The position numbers were made by a program, and so were the translations under genes. Below the pieces are notes generated by a model, which saw only the letters and a list, made by a program, of their open reading frames with translations, was not told the origin of the DNA and made no database searches. A stretch of 64,000 nt of DNA from Evansella halocellulosilytica (GTDB lineage: Bacteria > Bacillota > Bacilli > Bacillales > Salisediminibacteriaceae), in assembly GCF_002335745.1 (NCBI RefSeq), contig NZ_NIST01000001.1:3782354-3846353 (forward strand). Reading direction: 5' to 3'. Of this stretch, positions 38,119-48,389 are shown one piece after another (position 1 is the stretch's first letter; each line of letters begins with the position of its first letter).

Positions 38119-39057
38119 GTGAAAGTAGACATATCAATGAATTCACTGCCTGTTTATGAAGCACTTGCTAGTAAAGTAAGACTATCGATCATTCAACATT
38201 TAACCGTTCGTTCGATGAATATTAGAGAACTTGCAGAAGCTGTTGGGCTTAGCAGTGCGATTATGACAATGCATATAAAAAAGCTTGAAAAAGCAAAAAT
38301 TATTCGAACAGATATGGTTCCTGGAAAAGCAGGTATGCAAAAATTATGTATTCTGAACGTCGATCAAATCGACATCCAATTTCCGAAAAAAGAATCGAAT
38401 ATGACAGAATATCACCAAACTGAACTTTCTGTTGGCCATTATACTGATTTTAATGTTGAACCAACTTGTGGACTAGCTACCCAAGAAAAGATTGTCGGTG
38501 AATTTGATGAACCTCGTTATTTTCTAGATCCAGAAAGAGTAAATGCGAAAATCCTCTGGTTTAGTAAAGGGTACATCGAGTACAAAGTCCCGAACTTTAT
38601 CAAACCTACCCATCAACCAAAAGAGCTTGAAATCTCATTAGAATTGTCATCAGAAGCTCCTTTTACAAATGAAAACTGGCCATCTGACATTTCATTTTTC
38701 TTTAACAATGTGAAGGTAGGAAAATGGACCAGCCCTGGTGATTTTGGCGACAGATTAGGAAAGTATACACCTGATTGGTGGCCAAAAGTCATTAATCAAT
38801 ATGGCATACTAAAGTTTATTCGTATTACAAAAAACGGCACGTTCATAGACGGGAATAAAATTTCTGATGTGACGATTCATGATGTATACATTCGTGACAA
38901 ACAGTGGTCATTCCGTATTGCCGTTGAAGATGATGCTGAAAATGTTGGTGGTGTAACAATCTTCGGAACCAGCTTTGGAAACTATAATCAAGACATTTTA
39001 TTCAGGCTGTTCTACACAAAAGAAACATATAATGAAAATGATGAGCAAATGCCATAA
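38119..39057 (+). CDS. ArsR-like HTH regulator with large C-terminal domain
   Basis: The protein is 312 aa from the GTG at 38119, with ATAGGAGG 7 nt upstream. Residues 5-75 form a winged helix of ArsR type (YEALASKVRLSIIQHL ... MNIRELAEAVGLSSAIMTMHIKKLEKAKII). No ArsR metal-site cysteines are visible there. The remaining 230 residues are rich in aromatic beta-strand segments (WFSKGYIEYKVPNF, GKYTPDWWPKV, NQYGILKFIRIT) and could bind a sugar; I cannot name the domain. It is the only plus-strand gene in the arabinose block, between araM and the second GH51, so it may be a second, carbohydrate-responsive regulator. Confidence 0.8.
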   Translation: MKVDISMNSLPVYEALASKVRLSIIQHLTVRSMNIRELAEAVGLSSAIMTMHIKKLEKAKIIRTDMVPGKAGMQKLCILNVDQIDIQFPKKESNMTEYHQTELSVGHYTDFNVEPTCGLATQEKIVGEFDEPRYFLDPERVNAKILWFSKGYIEYKVPNFIKPTHQPKELEISLELSSEAPFTNENWPSDISFFFNNVKVGKWTSPGDFGDRLGKYTPDWWPKVINQYGILKFIRITKNGTFIDGNKISDVTIHDVYIRDKQWSFRIAVEDDAENVGGVTIFGTSFGNYNQDILFRLFYTKETYNENDEQMP

Positions 39058-39081
39058 AAGTGAATATTTATGGCATTTTTT
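39049..39081 (+). terminator. Terminator of the ArsR-like regulator gene
   Basis: A perfect 10-bp stem ATGCCATAAA / TTTATGGCAT with an 8-nt loop is followed by TTTTTTG. The stem includes the stop codon. Confidence 0.85.
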
Positions 39082-39130
39082 GTCATCATGTAAAAGCACG
39101 TCTATATACTTGACGATTTCATACTTTCTT

Positions 39131-40672
<1,542 letters not shown>

Positions 40673-40816
40673 TCATTCTTTATCGACTTTACATCTCTAC
40701 AAGTGTACCAATTACTAACTTCTATATAGATACTGTTTTAAACAAGTGATGAATAGAATACAGAAAAAAAAACGATTTTTATAAACAGGGCATGATTTCA
40801 AAGTTTTATCGTCTCA

Positions 40817-41230
40817 TTAAGCCGCAGCCTCTTGTGACAACCTTACGGCTTTATTTTTTGCTAGATATATGACGAACGCGATCGAAAATATCGCAAAACC
40901 AATCAAGTCCATGGACAATAATTGAACGGCTCCCCATATTCCAATCCATATAATGACCTTATTTTGAATCTGATTATCCTTCATTTTAATAGCAATGATG
41001 AAATTTACGATCGCACCAACAAGCATAAATATTCCGAAAAGTAAAATGACATCAAGTATATTATTTACCATTTGAGACCCTGCCAGTGCAGTACTTTGGT
41101 CTACCAGCTCTAACCGTTGTGCACCTTCTCTTTTGAACCATGTATAATAACTGAACATCGTTAATAAAGCTGTAATTAAATTCCAAAGTGACCCTGTTAT
41201 TAACAATTTTCGTTCTAAACCCCTGTTCAT
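40817..41230 (-). CDS. Four-helix membrane protein of unknown function after araQ
   Basis: The protein is about 137 aa. Four hydrophobic segments are visible: LLITGSLWNLITALLTMFSYY, VILLFGIFMLVGAIVNFIIAI, VIIWIGIWGAVQLLSMDLIG and FAIFSIAFVIYLA. The ATG at 41230 follows GAGGA by 6 nt; an ATG two codons upstream is possible. I do not recognise the family with certainty; it resembles small DUF4064-like proteins. It lies 45 bp after araQ in the same direction, so it may be a fourth gene of the arabinan importer operon. Confidence 0.65.
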   Translation of the reverse strand: MNRGLERKLLITGSLWNLITALLTMFSYYTWFKREGAQRLELVDQSTALAGSQMVNNILDVILLFGIFMLVGAIVNFIIAIKMKDNQIQNKVIIWIGIWGAVQLLSMDLIGFAIFSIAFVIYLAKNKAVRLSQEAAA

Positions 41231-41275
41231 AGTCATTCCTCACTTTTTATCGGTTTTCCAAAAAGATTTAGATTG

Positions 41276-42121
41276 CTAACCTTTAATTCCCGCATTCAAT
41301 TTAATAGCTTGGACAAAGTATTTTTGTGCAAAGAAGAATAGTAACAGTGTCGGAATAATCGCTAAAATAGCTGATCCCATTAGTTGTCCAATCATTCGGT
41401 AGTTACCGTATACATCTTGGAGTAAGAGCAAACCTGCTGTTACAGGCATTTTTTGAACATCTGTATAAACGATTACCGGCCATAAGAAATCGTTCCATGA
41501 CCCAACAAATGAAAATAAACCGCATACGATTAAAATCGGCTTAATGAGTGGCAAAATAATCCTCGTGAATATTTGAAAATCACTTGCACCATCTACACGT
41601 GCAGATTCATCTAATTCTCTAGGGATCCCTTTCATAAACTGCCTGACAAGGAAAATATTTGCCATTCCGGCTAAACCAGGAACGATCATTGCCCAAGGTG
41701 TATTCACCCACCCTAGCATGTCAACAATCATATATGATGGAATAATATTTACGACGTTCGGAAAGAATGAAATCGCTAATAGAGTGAAAAATAACACATC
41801 TCTCCCTTTAAATTTCATCCGTGTATACCCATATCCCGTGATCGATATAACGATCACGACTAGTAAAGTATGAGTAGTCGCAATAAATATGGAGTTCCAT
41901 ATCCACTGCATAATTGGTGCAGTTGATGTATTTTCCAAAATGGTCACATAATTATCAATAATCCAGTTAACAGGCAGCAGCCTGAAGCCTTCATTCACAA
42001 CTTCTGATTGGGATCGAAAGGAAGTCGTAATCCCATAAAGAACAGGCACAACCCATATCGCACTAACCGTAATTAAAAATAAGTACGATAAATACTTCGA
42101 TATTTTTAAAGTATTTCTCAT
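41276..42121 (-). CDS. araQ: Arabino-oligosaccharide ABC permease AraQ
   Basis: The protein is 281 aa, a MalG-type permease with six hydrophobic segments and the EAA loop DESARVDGASDFQIFTRIILPL. The N-terminal half contains LFLITVSAIWVVPVLYGITTSF. With AraP it forms the membrane channel for arabinose oligomers; in B. subtilis this system is powered by MsmX. It is 49 bp downstream of araP. The assignment rests on family and on the AraR-controlled operon context. Confidence 0.9.
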   Translation of the reverse strand: MRNTLKISKYLSYLFLITVSAIWVVPVLYGITTSFRSQSEVVNEGFRLLPVNWIIDNYVTILENTSTAPIMQWIWNSIFIATTHTLLVVIVISITGYGYTRMKFKGRDVLFFTLLAISFFPNVVNIIPSYMIVDMLGWVNTPWAMIVPGLAGMANIFLVRQFMKGIPRELDESARVDGASDFQIFTRIILPLIKPILIVCGLFSFVGSWNDFLWPVIVYTDVQKMPVTAGLLLLQDVYGNYRMIGQLMGSAILAIIPTLLLFFFAQKYFVQAIKLNAGIKG

Positions 42122-42170
42122 TTTTTAAACCTACCTTTCTAGTTCCTATCAATAGAACTCACTCATAGTC

Positions 42171-43049
42171 TTAAGCTGTGTTACGGCTCATCAAGTAGTA
42201 TTGGATGGCTGAGATAACGAGTATGACTAGCCCAAGCAATACCGCCATTGCTGATGCTATTCCTGCTATTGATTCACCATGACTAAAGGCTAAATCTCGA
42301 ATATACATCATTAATACGGTTGTACTTTGTCTCGGTCCACCATCTGTCATCATTAATGGTTGTGCAAACACATTAAACGCACCAGCGGTTGACATAATGA
42401 GTGTATAAATTAATGGGAAACGAATAGAAGGTAAGGTTACGTGGAAAAACTTCCGAACCGGTCCTGCTCCATCTATTTCTGCAGATTCATATAAATCCTC
42501 TGAGACACCGTTGATCGAAGCACGGTAAATGATCATATTTCCACCTATCCCTGCCCAAATCGTAATCACAATAATGATTATCCAGGCATACGGTTGAGTG
42601 GATGCCCAAACAGCTTCAGAGCCAAACACATTATTAACGACTCCTAGTTGTCTATTAAAAATCAGTGACCAAATGAGTGCAGCAGCAGAAATGGAAATGA
42701 GTCCTGGTATAAAAATAAGTGTTTGAAAGAAATTTTTCATTTTTACTTCTTTATGTTCTAAGGAAACAGCAATCATTAATGGTATGACGATCATTAATGG
42801 AACACTTGCTCCAACAAAAATAAACGTATTTTTCATACCATTAAAAAATTGACGAGAAAAAGTAGATTCTTCATTAAACAGAATCGTACGGTAGTTTTCT
42901 AACCCGACCCACACCGGATCACTTACTAAGTTCCATCTAGTAAAAGAAGCGTAAATACCGTACACAGATGGGATGAGGATAAATACAATGAAAAGTATGA
43001 TATGTGGTCCGATAAAGAAAACAGGCGCTAAATTCATTTTCTTCTTCAC
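42171..43049 (-). CDS. araP: Arabino-oligosaccharide ABC permease AraP
   Basis: The protein is 292 aa, a MalF-type permease. N-terminal PVFFIGPHIILFIVFILIPSVYGIYASF, the EAA loop YESAEIDGAGPVRKFFHVTLP and MTDGGPRQSTTVLMMYI are typical of CUT1 permeases. The GTG start at 43049 has AAAGGAGG 10 nt upstream. It pairs with AraQ. A perfect 14-bp hairpin separates it from araN, consistent with lower expression than the binding protein. Confidence 0.9.
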   Translation of the reverse strand: MKKKMNLAPVFFIGPHIILFIVFILIPSVYGIYASFTRWNLVSDPVWVGLENYRTILFNEESTFSRQFFNGMKNTFIFVGASVPLMIVIPLMIAVSLEHKEVKMKNFFQTLIFIPGLISISAAALIWSLIFNRQLGVVNNVFGSEAVWASTQPYAWIIIIVITIWAGIGGNMIIYRASINGVSEDLYESAEIDGAGPVRKFFHVTLPSIRFPLIYTLIMSTAGAFNVFAQPLMMTDGGPRQSTTVLMMYIRDLAFSHGESIAGIASAMAVLLGLVILVISAIQYYLMSRNTA

Positions 43050-43074
43050 CGTTACGAAACCTCCTTTGTTTAAA

Positions 43075-43106
43075 AGTAATGTACCAATAAAAATTGGTAC
43101 ATTACT
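43075..43106. promoter_or_regulatory. Perfect hairpin between araN and araP
   Basis: AGTAATGTACCAAT, loop AAAA, then ATTGGTACATTACT: a perfect 14-bp inverted repeat with no T run. Each arm resembles an AraR half site as in the box before araN. Either an mRNA-stabilising hairpin or an unusual split operator is possible. Confidence 0.6.
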
Positions 43107-43119
43107 CTATTGCTGTTGT

Positions 43120-44394
43120 TTATTCTTCTTCCTCTTCTAATTCTTCAATAACGGTATCGAGATCCAATGCGCCTTCTGCCACTCTATCTACTACAAATGA
43201 ATGCATTTCTGCTAAACCTTCATCAATATCCATCTCTCCATGTACAATGTCTGCCGCATATGTGTCTAATGCTTCCGAAATATATGGGTAGTGCTCATAA
43301 GTGTAGATGTATAGTGAATCAGTTTGTTCTTCAGTGGACGTGAAGAATGATTGCATATAATTTTCATATTCTGGACTTTCAATCACATCAACACTCGCTA
43401 CAATTTGTCCAGCTTCAGCCCACTCAATCGAGTTTTCACGAATGAACTCTAAAAACTCACCAATTCCTTCTACTTTCTCTTCCGTTCTTTCTTCACTTCT
43501 TAACATCGAAAATAAATGTGATGAAGCGCGGTTGTGGAACGTGTCTGGTTCATACGCATATATATTTGTTACACCAAAATCTAAATCCTCAACTTGAGCA
43601 TGACCTAACGAACTCCACGTTCCATCTGTTGAAAATAAAACGTCACCAGATTGGAACATTAAGTATCCATCATCCCCAAAAGGAGTCATAATCCCTGCGT
43701 CAGCAAGTTCTTTTATCGATAAAATGGCTTCTCTCATTTCAGGAGTATCTATCGCTGGGTCACCATTCTCATCTTCGATATCTCCACCTAAATTTTGAAT
43801 TTGTGCAAAAATAACCCAAGTTAATAGTGCATCATTTAAAACGTAGTGTCCCTCATCTAACTGACCTTGTAAGGATAGCATTTCATCAAAGGTAACTACA
43901 TCATCATCCAACCAATGTTCCACACCATAATAAGCGAGTAATTCTCTATTGTAGTACATCGCACTACCGTGAATATCTAATGGAATTGTAAATTGTGTAC
44001 CATCAATAAGTCCTGAAGTCCAAGCCTCTTCAATGTAATTTTCTTCCCTTAACTCCGGCTGCTGTTCTATAATATCATCCATAGGTACTAACAAGTCTTG
44101 CTTAACAAAATTCGGGACGCGGTCAGCGTGTATAAGTGTTAAGTCTGGAATACCGCTCCCTGAGTTCAATACAGTGTATAAGTTCGTATACAAATCGGAT
44201 GTTATAACATGGTTCACTGGAAACTCCGGATCTGTTTCATTGTACTCTGCAACTAATGCATCCATGTTTGCACCGTCATCGCCAGTTAAAGGTGTCCAAA
44301 ATTGAATGGTATTAGGATCTTCACTATTACCGCAGCCTGCTAGAAAAAGTACAAGTAAAGAAAATAAGAAAAAGACGTTTGATTTGATTTTCAT
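43120..44394 (-). CDS. araN: Arabino-oligosaccharide-binding lipoprotein AraN
   Basis: The protein is 424 aa. The lipoprotein signal is MKIKSNVFFLFSLLVLF then LAGC, with the modified cysteine at residue 21. The mature part is a family 1 solute-binding protein (IQFWTPLTGDDGANMDALV; FTIPLDIHGSAMYYNRELL; FSTDGTWSSLG). It ends in an acidic tail (EELEEEEE). GGGGGG lies 6 nt before the ATG. It heads the araNPQ operon, downstream of a consensus promoter, an AraR box and a cre. It delivers arabinose oligomers to AraPQ. Confidence 0.9.
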   Translation of the reverse strand: MKIKSNVFFLFSLLVLFLAGCGNSEDPNTIQFWTPLTGDDGANMDALVAEYNETDPEFPVNHVITSDLYTNLYTVLNSGSGIPDLTLIHADRVPNFVKQDLLVPMDDIIEQQPELREENYIEEAWTSGLIDGTQFTIPLDIHGSAMYYNRELLAYYGVEHWLDDDVVTFDEMLSLQGQLDEGHYVLNDALLTWVIFAQIQNLGGDIEDENGDPAIDTPEMREAILSIKELADAGIMTPFGDDGYLMFQSGDVLFSTDGTWSSLGHAQVEDLDFGVTNIYAYEPDTFHNRASSHLFSMLRSEERTEEKVEGIGEFLEFIRENSIEWAEAGQIVASVDVIESPEYENYMQSFFTSTEEQTDSLYIYTYEHYPYISEALDTYAADIVHGEMDIDEGLAEMHSFVVDRVAEGALDLDTVIEELEEEEE

Positions 44395-44464
44395 TTTATT
44401 CCCCCCTGTTTTAAGTACTAAACACTACTCCGAATACTACAAATCCCATTGAAAGACAAATGAT

Positions 44465-44478
44465 TGGTAACGCTTTCA
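44465..44478. promoter_or_regulatory. cre site in the araN leader
   Basis: On the minus strand TGAAAGCGTTACCA matches TGWAARCGYTWNCW at all 14 positions. It is about 200 nt downstream of the transcription start and 70 nt before araN, a roadblock position for CcpA. Confidence 0.8.
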
Positions 44479-44656
44479 ATGTGAATAAATAAATCTCTAA
44501 AACTACCACCCCCATTTCATATAAAAACCTAATGACAATCAATTTATTAAGGTAAAGGTACCAACTGAGGAACAAAGATGTTAGATTTCATCATTGAAGT
44601 TGGGTACGCTTCATACTTATACGGATAATTATCTATTGTTAACGTTATCATTAATA

Positions 44657-44672
44657 ATTGGTACGTACATTA
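44657..44672. promoter_or_regulatory. AraR-like operator before araN
   Basis: ATTGGTACGTACATTA has the GTACGTAC core, 11 bp downstream of the araN -10 box, so it covers the initially transcribed region. Confidence 0.78.
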
Positions 44673-44683
44673 ACCTTGATGTC

Positions 44684-44712
44684 ATTATATTTATTAAATA
44701 AACAAATGTCAA
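44684..44712 (-). promoter_or_regulatory. Consensus sigma-A promoter of araNPQ
   Basis: TTGACA (44707-44712) and TATAAT (44684-44689) on the minus strand are separated by exactly 17 bp, a perfect consensus. Expected start is near 44677, giving a leader of about 280 nt. The gap 44713-45059 has no gene; a second weak AraR-like half (TTTGTACGG) is near 44899. Confidence 0.88.
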
Positions 44713-45059
44713 TGGAATATTTTCTGACTTTTCTAATCCTTTTTTGTCCCTAGTTGTAAGCAGAAAGTACCTAATATACTAGGTTATAAAGTGTTTGAAT
44801 GAAGGGAGTTAAAAATATTAGGACTCTTCATATGATTAATATTTTAGTTAATAACAAGACGTTTTATATGTAAGTTAAGTGGTTATTATTTATATATTTT
44901 TGTACGGATATGTATGAACCCATTACTTATTTTTCATAATCTGTTACGATTAGATTAATAATAGATTTGTTTATTATTTGTTGATAGATAAATAGTACGT
45001 CGTTTAGAATAAAAGTGAACCGAGTATAGAGTGAAATGGAGATAATAAAGGGGTGGTTT

Positions 45060-45929
45060 ATGTTGGAATTAAATAAAGCATTTAAAACGCTAAACATTTC
45101 AGAAGATGCATCTAAAGAAGAGATAGAAGAAAAATATTTCATTCTCATAAGAAGATATAAAAACCAATTGGACCAACAACAAAATGACCTGCTTAATATC
45201 GATGAAATAAATAAGGCATATAACGTCATTCAAGATCATTTCGACCAAGATGAATTAGCGAAAATGACAGAGAACTCTCCTCGTAAAAGCCGATTCAGAG
45301 AAAAGGCAGAACATATTTGGGACTATTATAAGCTTCATATTATATTTGGACTTATCGCGATGTTTATTTTAACTAGTTTAACAAGGACTTCATTACAAGC
45401 ATGGCAGGAACAACGATATTTAAATAGCTTACCTCCCGCTGATTTGACCATTACTTTTTACGGTGAATTTCGGGATGTCGACTCAACAAAAGTAGAAGAC
45501 GAGATTCTCTCTTTGTTTCCCGAATGGGAGCGTGTTATTGTCAATGTCATTACTTCTCCCAATGAAATGACTAGTCAATATAGTTTTGGTGAACAACAAA
45601 GAAGTATGATCGAACTTATGGAGGACGAGTCTGATTTGTTTATTGTCGATATGCCTCAGTTTAGTCATTTAGCTGAACAAGGTTTATTTTATTCCTTTGG
45701 AACATTTGAAAGCGTATTGAAAGATTCGGTTCATGAAGAAAAGCTTGTTTATGTATATAATGATCAAGAACAAAAGGAACTTCTTGGTCTAGATATTTCG
45801 AACCACAGTTTGTTTAATGACAGCGACATAACGACAGATGAAAATATCATTTTGGCGCTTCACTCCCGCTCCGAAAATAATCAGGATCATTCACTGCATT
45901 TTGTGGAACACCTGATAGAACAAGAATAA
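45060..45929 (+). CDS. Membrane protein with degenerate J-like domain
   Basis: The protein is 289 aa from the ATG at 45060 (AAAGGGG upstream). Residues 1-60 look like a DnaJ J-domain (AFKTLNISEDASKEEIEEKY ... INKAYNVIQDHF), but the HPD tripeptide that stimulates Hsp70 is missing: the loop reads RRYKNQLDQQQ. One transmembrane helix (IIFGLIAMFILTSLT) near residue 95 follows, then about 180 residues predicted outside the cell with no recognised fold. Neighbours are the araN promoter and the GH127/146 gene; no functional link is evident. I do not know its role. Confidence 0.75.
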   Translation: MLELNKAFKTLNISEDASKEEIEEKYFILIRRYKNQLDQQQNDLLNIDEINKAYNVIQDHFDQDELAKMTENSPRKSRFREKAEHIWDYYKLHIIFGLIAMFILTSLTRTSLQAWQEQRYLNSLPPADLTITFYGEFRDVDSTKVEDEILSLFPEWERVIVNVITSPNEMTSQYSFGEQQRSMIELMEDESDLFIVDMPQFSHLAEQGLFYSFGTFESVLKDSVHEEKLVYVYNDQEQKELLGLDISNHSLFNDSDITTDENIILALHSRSENNQDHSLHFVEHLIEQE

Positions 45930-45945
45930 ATTCATATAACGAAAA

Positions 45946-45983
45946 AAATACAAGTCATATATGACAAATTATGACTTGTATTT
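45946..45983. terminator. Bidirectional terminator
   Basis: A perfect 14-bp stem (AAATACAAGTCATA / TATGACTTGTATTT) with a 10-nt loop has T runs on both strands. It serves the J-like gene and the convergent GH127/146 gene. Confidence 0.88.
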
Positions 45984-46020
45984 CTTACTCAATTAATTCT
46001 ATGAATTCCTTTCTTTTTAC

Positions 46021-48297
46021 TTAATTCGGGCTTACTATTTTAACGAAATAAATCCCTCCTGCAGCATACCCTTCCTCAGAAGCAAAACATACTTCAACTT
46101 TCCTGTTTCCTTTCGTCAAATATTCAGGAATCGGATAACGAACAGCAAAAGTACTAGCAGGAGGACCGCTATTTTCTAACAGTTGATTCGCTATGATTGT
46201 ACCATCGATTAATATATCAAAATGACGATGATAGGTTGTTCCCTCATCCACAATCGCCTTGTCCCCGCCAAAATAACCAACTTCTAAAATCGCGCTCTCA
46301 TTAGGATTAACAGCCATTTCATAGCTGAAAAATCCTCGGCCGCGCGTCTCTCTCCAGCCGCTTTGAACAATTTTTGAATAACCTGCATTAGAATTTTCTT
46401 TTCTGATTCCGTGTTCTACTTCGGATTGCTGTTCATAAGGCTGGACTTCATCAATGACAACTTCTTGCAATTGCGATACCCCTACTCGGTTCCTTTCAAA
46501 GTTGTTATATTCTTCTTCCATCATCATTCTCCAATATAATGAATAACGTTCGTGATGGACGTTATAAAATGGACGTAATGTTAATTCTTTATTGCCGGGT
46601 TGTCCAACTGCTTCTGTCATAAATCTCAAATTTTCACTTTTTACCTTCTTTACCCATTCATTAGGGTCCTTCTTATCGACTACAATCGTAGGAATGTCGA
46701 TTAACGGATGATTATTAAGCTTTAAATGATCTGTCACAATATCACTTTCAGGAAAGTGGTCTCTGCCTAATACGCCTGCTAAAACAAGTGGTCCGTACAT
46801 GATTCCAACATTAGAAGAATCATCTTTTGCCTCGTAAAGATGTAAATCCATAGGTAGCTGAACCTCAACCGTATCACCAATCCCCCATTCCTTTCCAATA
46901 GTTACATAACGATTATCACTATTCAGCGGTATTTCCTTCTTACCATTTACGTTTACACAAACTTTCCCTGCGACCCAATAAGGAACACGTATATGAAGCT
47001 GTAAAAAACGGCGGTCGCCCTCAATGAACGTTAACGTTGTCTTATCGGTTTTCGGAAAATCAGTCTCTTGTCTTAAAACTGTCTTTCCATCAGATAAATG
47101 TATGTCTGAATCAATAAATAAATTTACATACAACTCTTCTTGGTTCTCCTTATATATATTGCGAGTATATCGAGCTGGATTTTCCATCCCAGTACCTGTG
47201 CAACACCAAAAAGAATGATCAGGTGAACAATAGACTTTAAAATGTCCCGGTTCTGTAGAAACGAAATACGTCTTCATCCCTGAATCAGGGTCTTGAGAAG
47301 CGAGAATATGGTTATATAAAGCCCTCTCATAAAAATCGATATATGCTGAATCATAAGACCAGCCATATATGATTTCCGTAAGCTTTAACATGTTATATGT
47401 ATTACACGTTTCCGCTGACTGAACACCTAGTTTTTCTTGATCTATTGGTCCAAAGTGTTCGTTAATACTATTGCCGCCAATGATATATGATCTTGTTTTT
47501 GTTACTTGATCCCAAAAAAACAAGGCGATATTTTTATAAATTTGATCTCCTGTTATGTTATATAGTTTCGCTGCACCAATCACTTTCGGAATTTGGGTAT
47601 TTGCATGTCTACCTTCCAGCTCATCTATCCCTCTTGCTAAAGGTTCAAGAACTGCTTCATGACAGAATCGAATCGCAAGCTTTAAGTATGCATCTTTTTT
47701 CGTTAACAAATAAAGATCAGCCATCGCTTCATTCATTCCGCCATGTTCACAAGTTAGCATTCTTTCAAACTGTTCAGCTGTTAAGTTTTCAGTTCCTGCT
47801 ACCGCCCAATCTGCGAGTCTCTCAACAATGGTTAAAGCACTCGTTATTCCAGTAAAGGTATACGCATCAATAAGTCCTGCAAACACTTTGTGAAGGCTGT
47901 ACCACGGTACCCATTGTCCAGCTAAACTAAAGTTGTCTACTTCAAATTTACCTGTAAAAGCTCTATCAAAACAAGTTCTCGGAAATCCGCCGAGATAACC
48001 ATCTATTTCATAGCTTTGAATTTTAGTAAGTTCATCTAATGCATAGTGTAACTTCTGTATTAGTTTTTCGTCTTTTGTTACGTCATACATATGTGATGCT
48101 GCTGATAACCAATGACCTAGAGAATGACCACTAATCCCCGCTGACTCCCAGCCACCATAACGAGGTTTTTTCGGTTGTTTATTCACAGCTTCATAAAAAG
48201 GTGCTAAAAGTCGATCAACATCGAGATAAATTAAATATTCTTTCCCCTTCTCTTGAGATTCTTTAAACATTCCTTCACGTAAGATAGTGATTGGCAT
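46021..48297 (-). CDS. GH127/GH146-type beta-L-arabinofuranosidase
   Basis: The protein is 758 aa from the ATG at 48297 (AGGTG 6 nt upstream; a GTG three codons earlier overlaps that site). It was formerly DUF1680. An (alpha/alpha)6 barrel carries GGWESAGISGHSLGHWLSA, the zinc/catalytic residues of SAETCNTYNMLKL (Glu and Cys) and the double Cys of FWCCTGTGMENPARY, which in known members supply the cysteine nucleophile. A C-terminal beta domain follows. No signal peptide. It removes beta-L-arabinofuranose, as found in plant hydroxyproline-rich glycoproteins or pectin side chains. No AraR box precedes it; it is downstream of the GH43 gene after a hairpin. Confidence 0.9.
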   Translation of the reverse strand: MPITILREGMFKESQEKGKEYLIYLDVDRLLAPFYEAVNKQPKKPRYGGWESAGISGHSLGHWLSAASHMYDVTKDEKLIQKLHYALDELTKIQSYEIDGYLGGFPRTCFDRAFTGKFEVDNFSLAGQWVPWYSLHKVFAGLIDAYTFTGITSALTIVERLADWAVAGTENLTAEQFERMLTCEHGGMNEAMADLYLLTKKDAYLKLAIRFCHEAVLEPLARGIDELEGRHANTQIPKVIGAAKLYNITGDQIYKNIALFFWDQVTKTRSYIIGGNSINEHFGPIDQEKLGVQSAETCNTYNMLKLTEIIYGWSYDSAYIDFYERALYNHILASQDPDSGMKTYFVSTEPGHFKVYCSPDHSFWCCTGTGMENPARYTRNIYKENQEELYVNLFIDSDIHLSDGKTVLRQETDFPKTDKTTLTFIEGDRRFLQLHIRVPYWVAGKVCVNVNGKKEIPLNSDNRYVTIGKEWGIGDTVEVQLPMDLHLYEAKDDSSNVGIMYGPLVLAGVLGRDHFPESDIVTDHLKLNNHPLIDIPTIVVDKKDPNEWVKKVKSENLRFMTEAVGQPGNKELTLRPFYNVHHERYSLYWRMMMEEEYNNFERNRVGVSQLQEVVIDEVQPYEQQSEVEHGIRKENSNAGYSKIVQSGWRETRGRGFFSYEMAVNPNESAILEVGYFGGDKAIVDEGTTYHRHFDILIDGTIIANQLLENSGPPASTFAVRYPIPEYLTKGNRKVEVCFASEEGYAAGGIYFVKIVSPN

Positions 48298-48344
48298 ATG
48301 TTTCACCTCGTATTTCTCTATTATTAATTAAAAACAGAAGAGAG

Positions 48345-48377
48345 AAACTCGTACGGGGAAAAAGTCCGTACGAGTTT
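48345..48377. terminator. Hairpin between GH43 and GH127/146
   Basis: A perfect 12-bp stem (AAACTCGTACGG / CCGTACGAGTTT) with a 9-nt loop. The following minus-strand bases CTCTCTTCTG are poor in T runs, so it may attenuate rather than end transcription and allow some GH127/146 expression. Confidence 0.6.
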
Positions 48378-48389
48378 TCATTATTTTCT

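Noticed and set aside
40698-40713. Possible AraR box before the second GH51 (ACAAGTGTACCAAT)
   Set aside because: Only one half resembles the consensus and the central GTAC symmetry is lost.
44897-44914. AraR-like sequence TTTTGTACGGATATGT between araN and the J-like gene
   Set aside because: Half site only, more than 200 bp from the araN promoter; kept as a remark, not as an operator.
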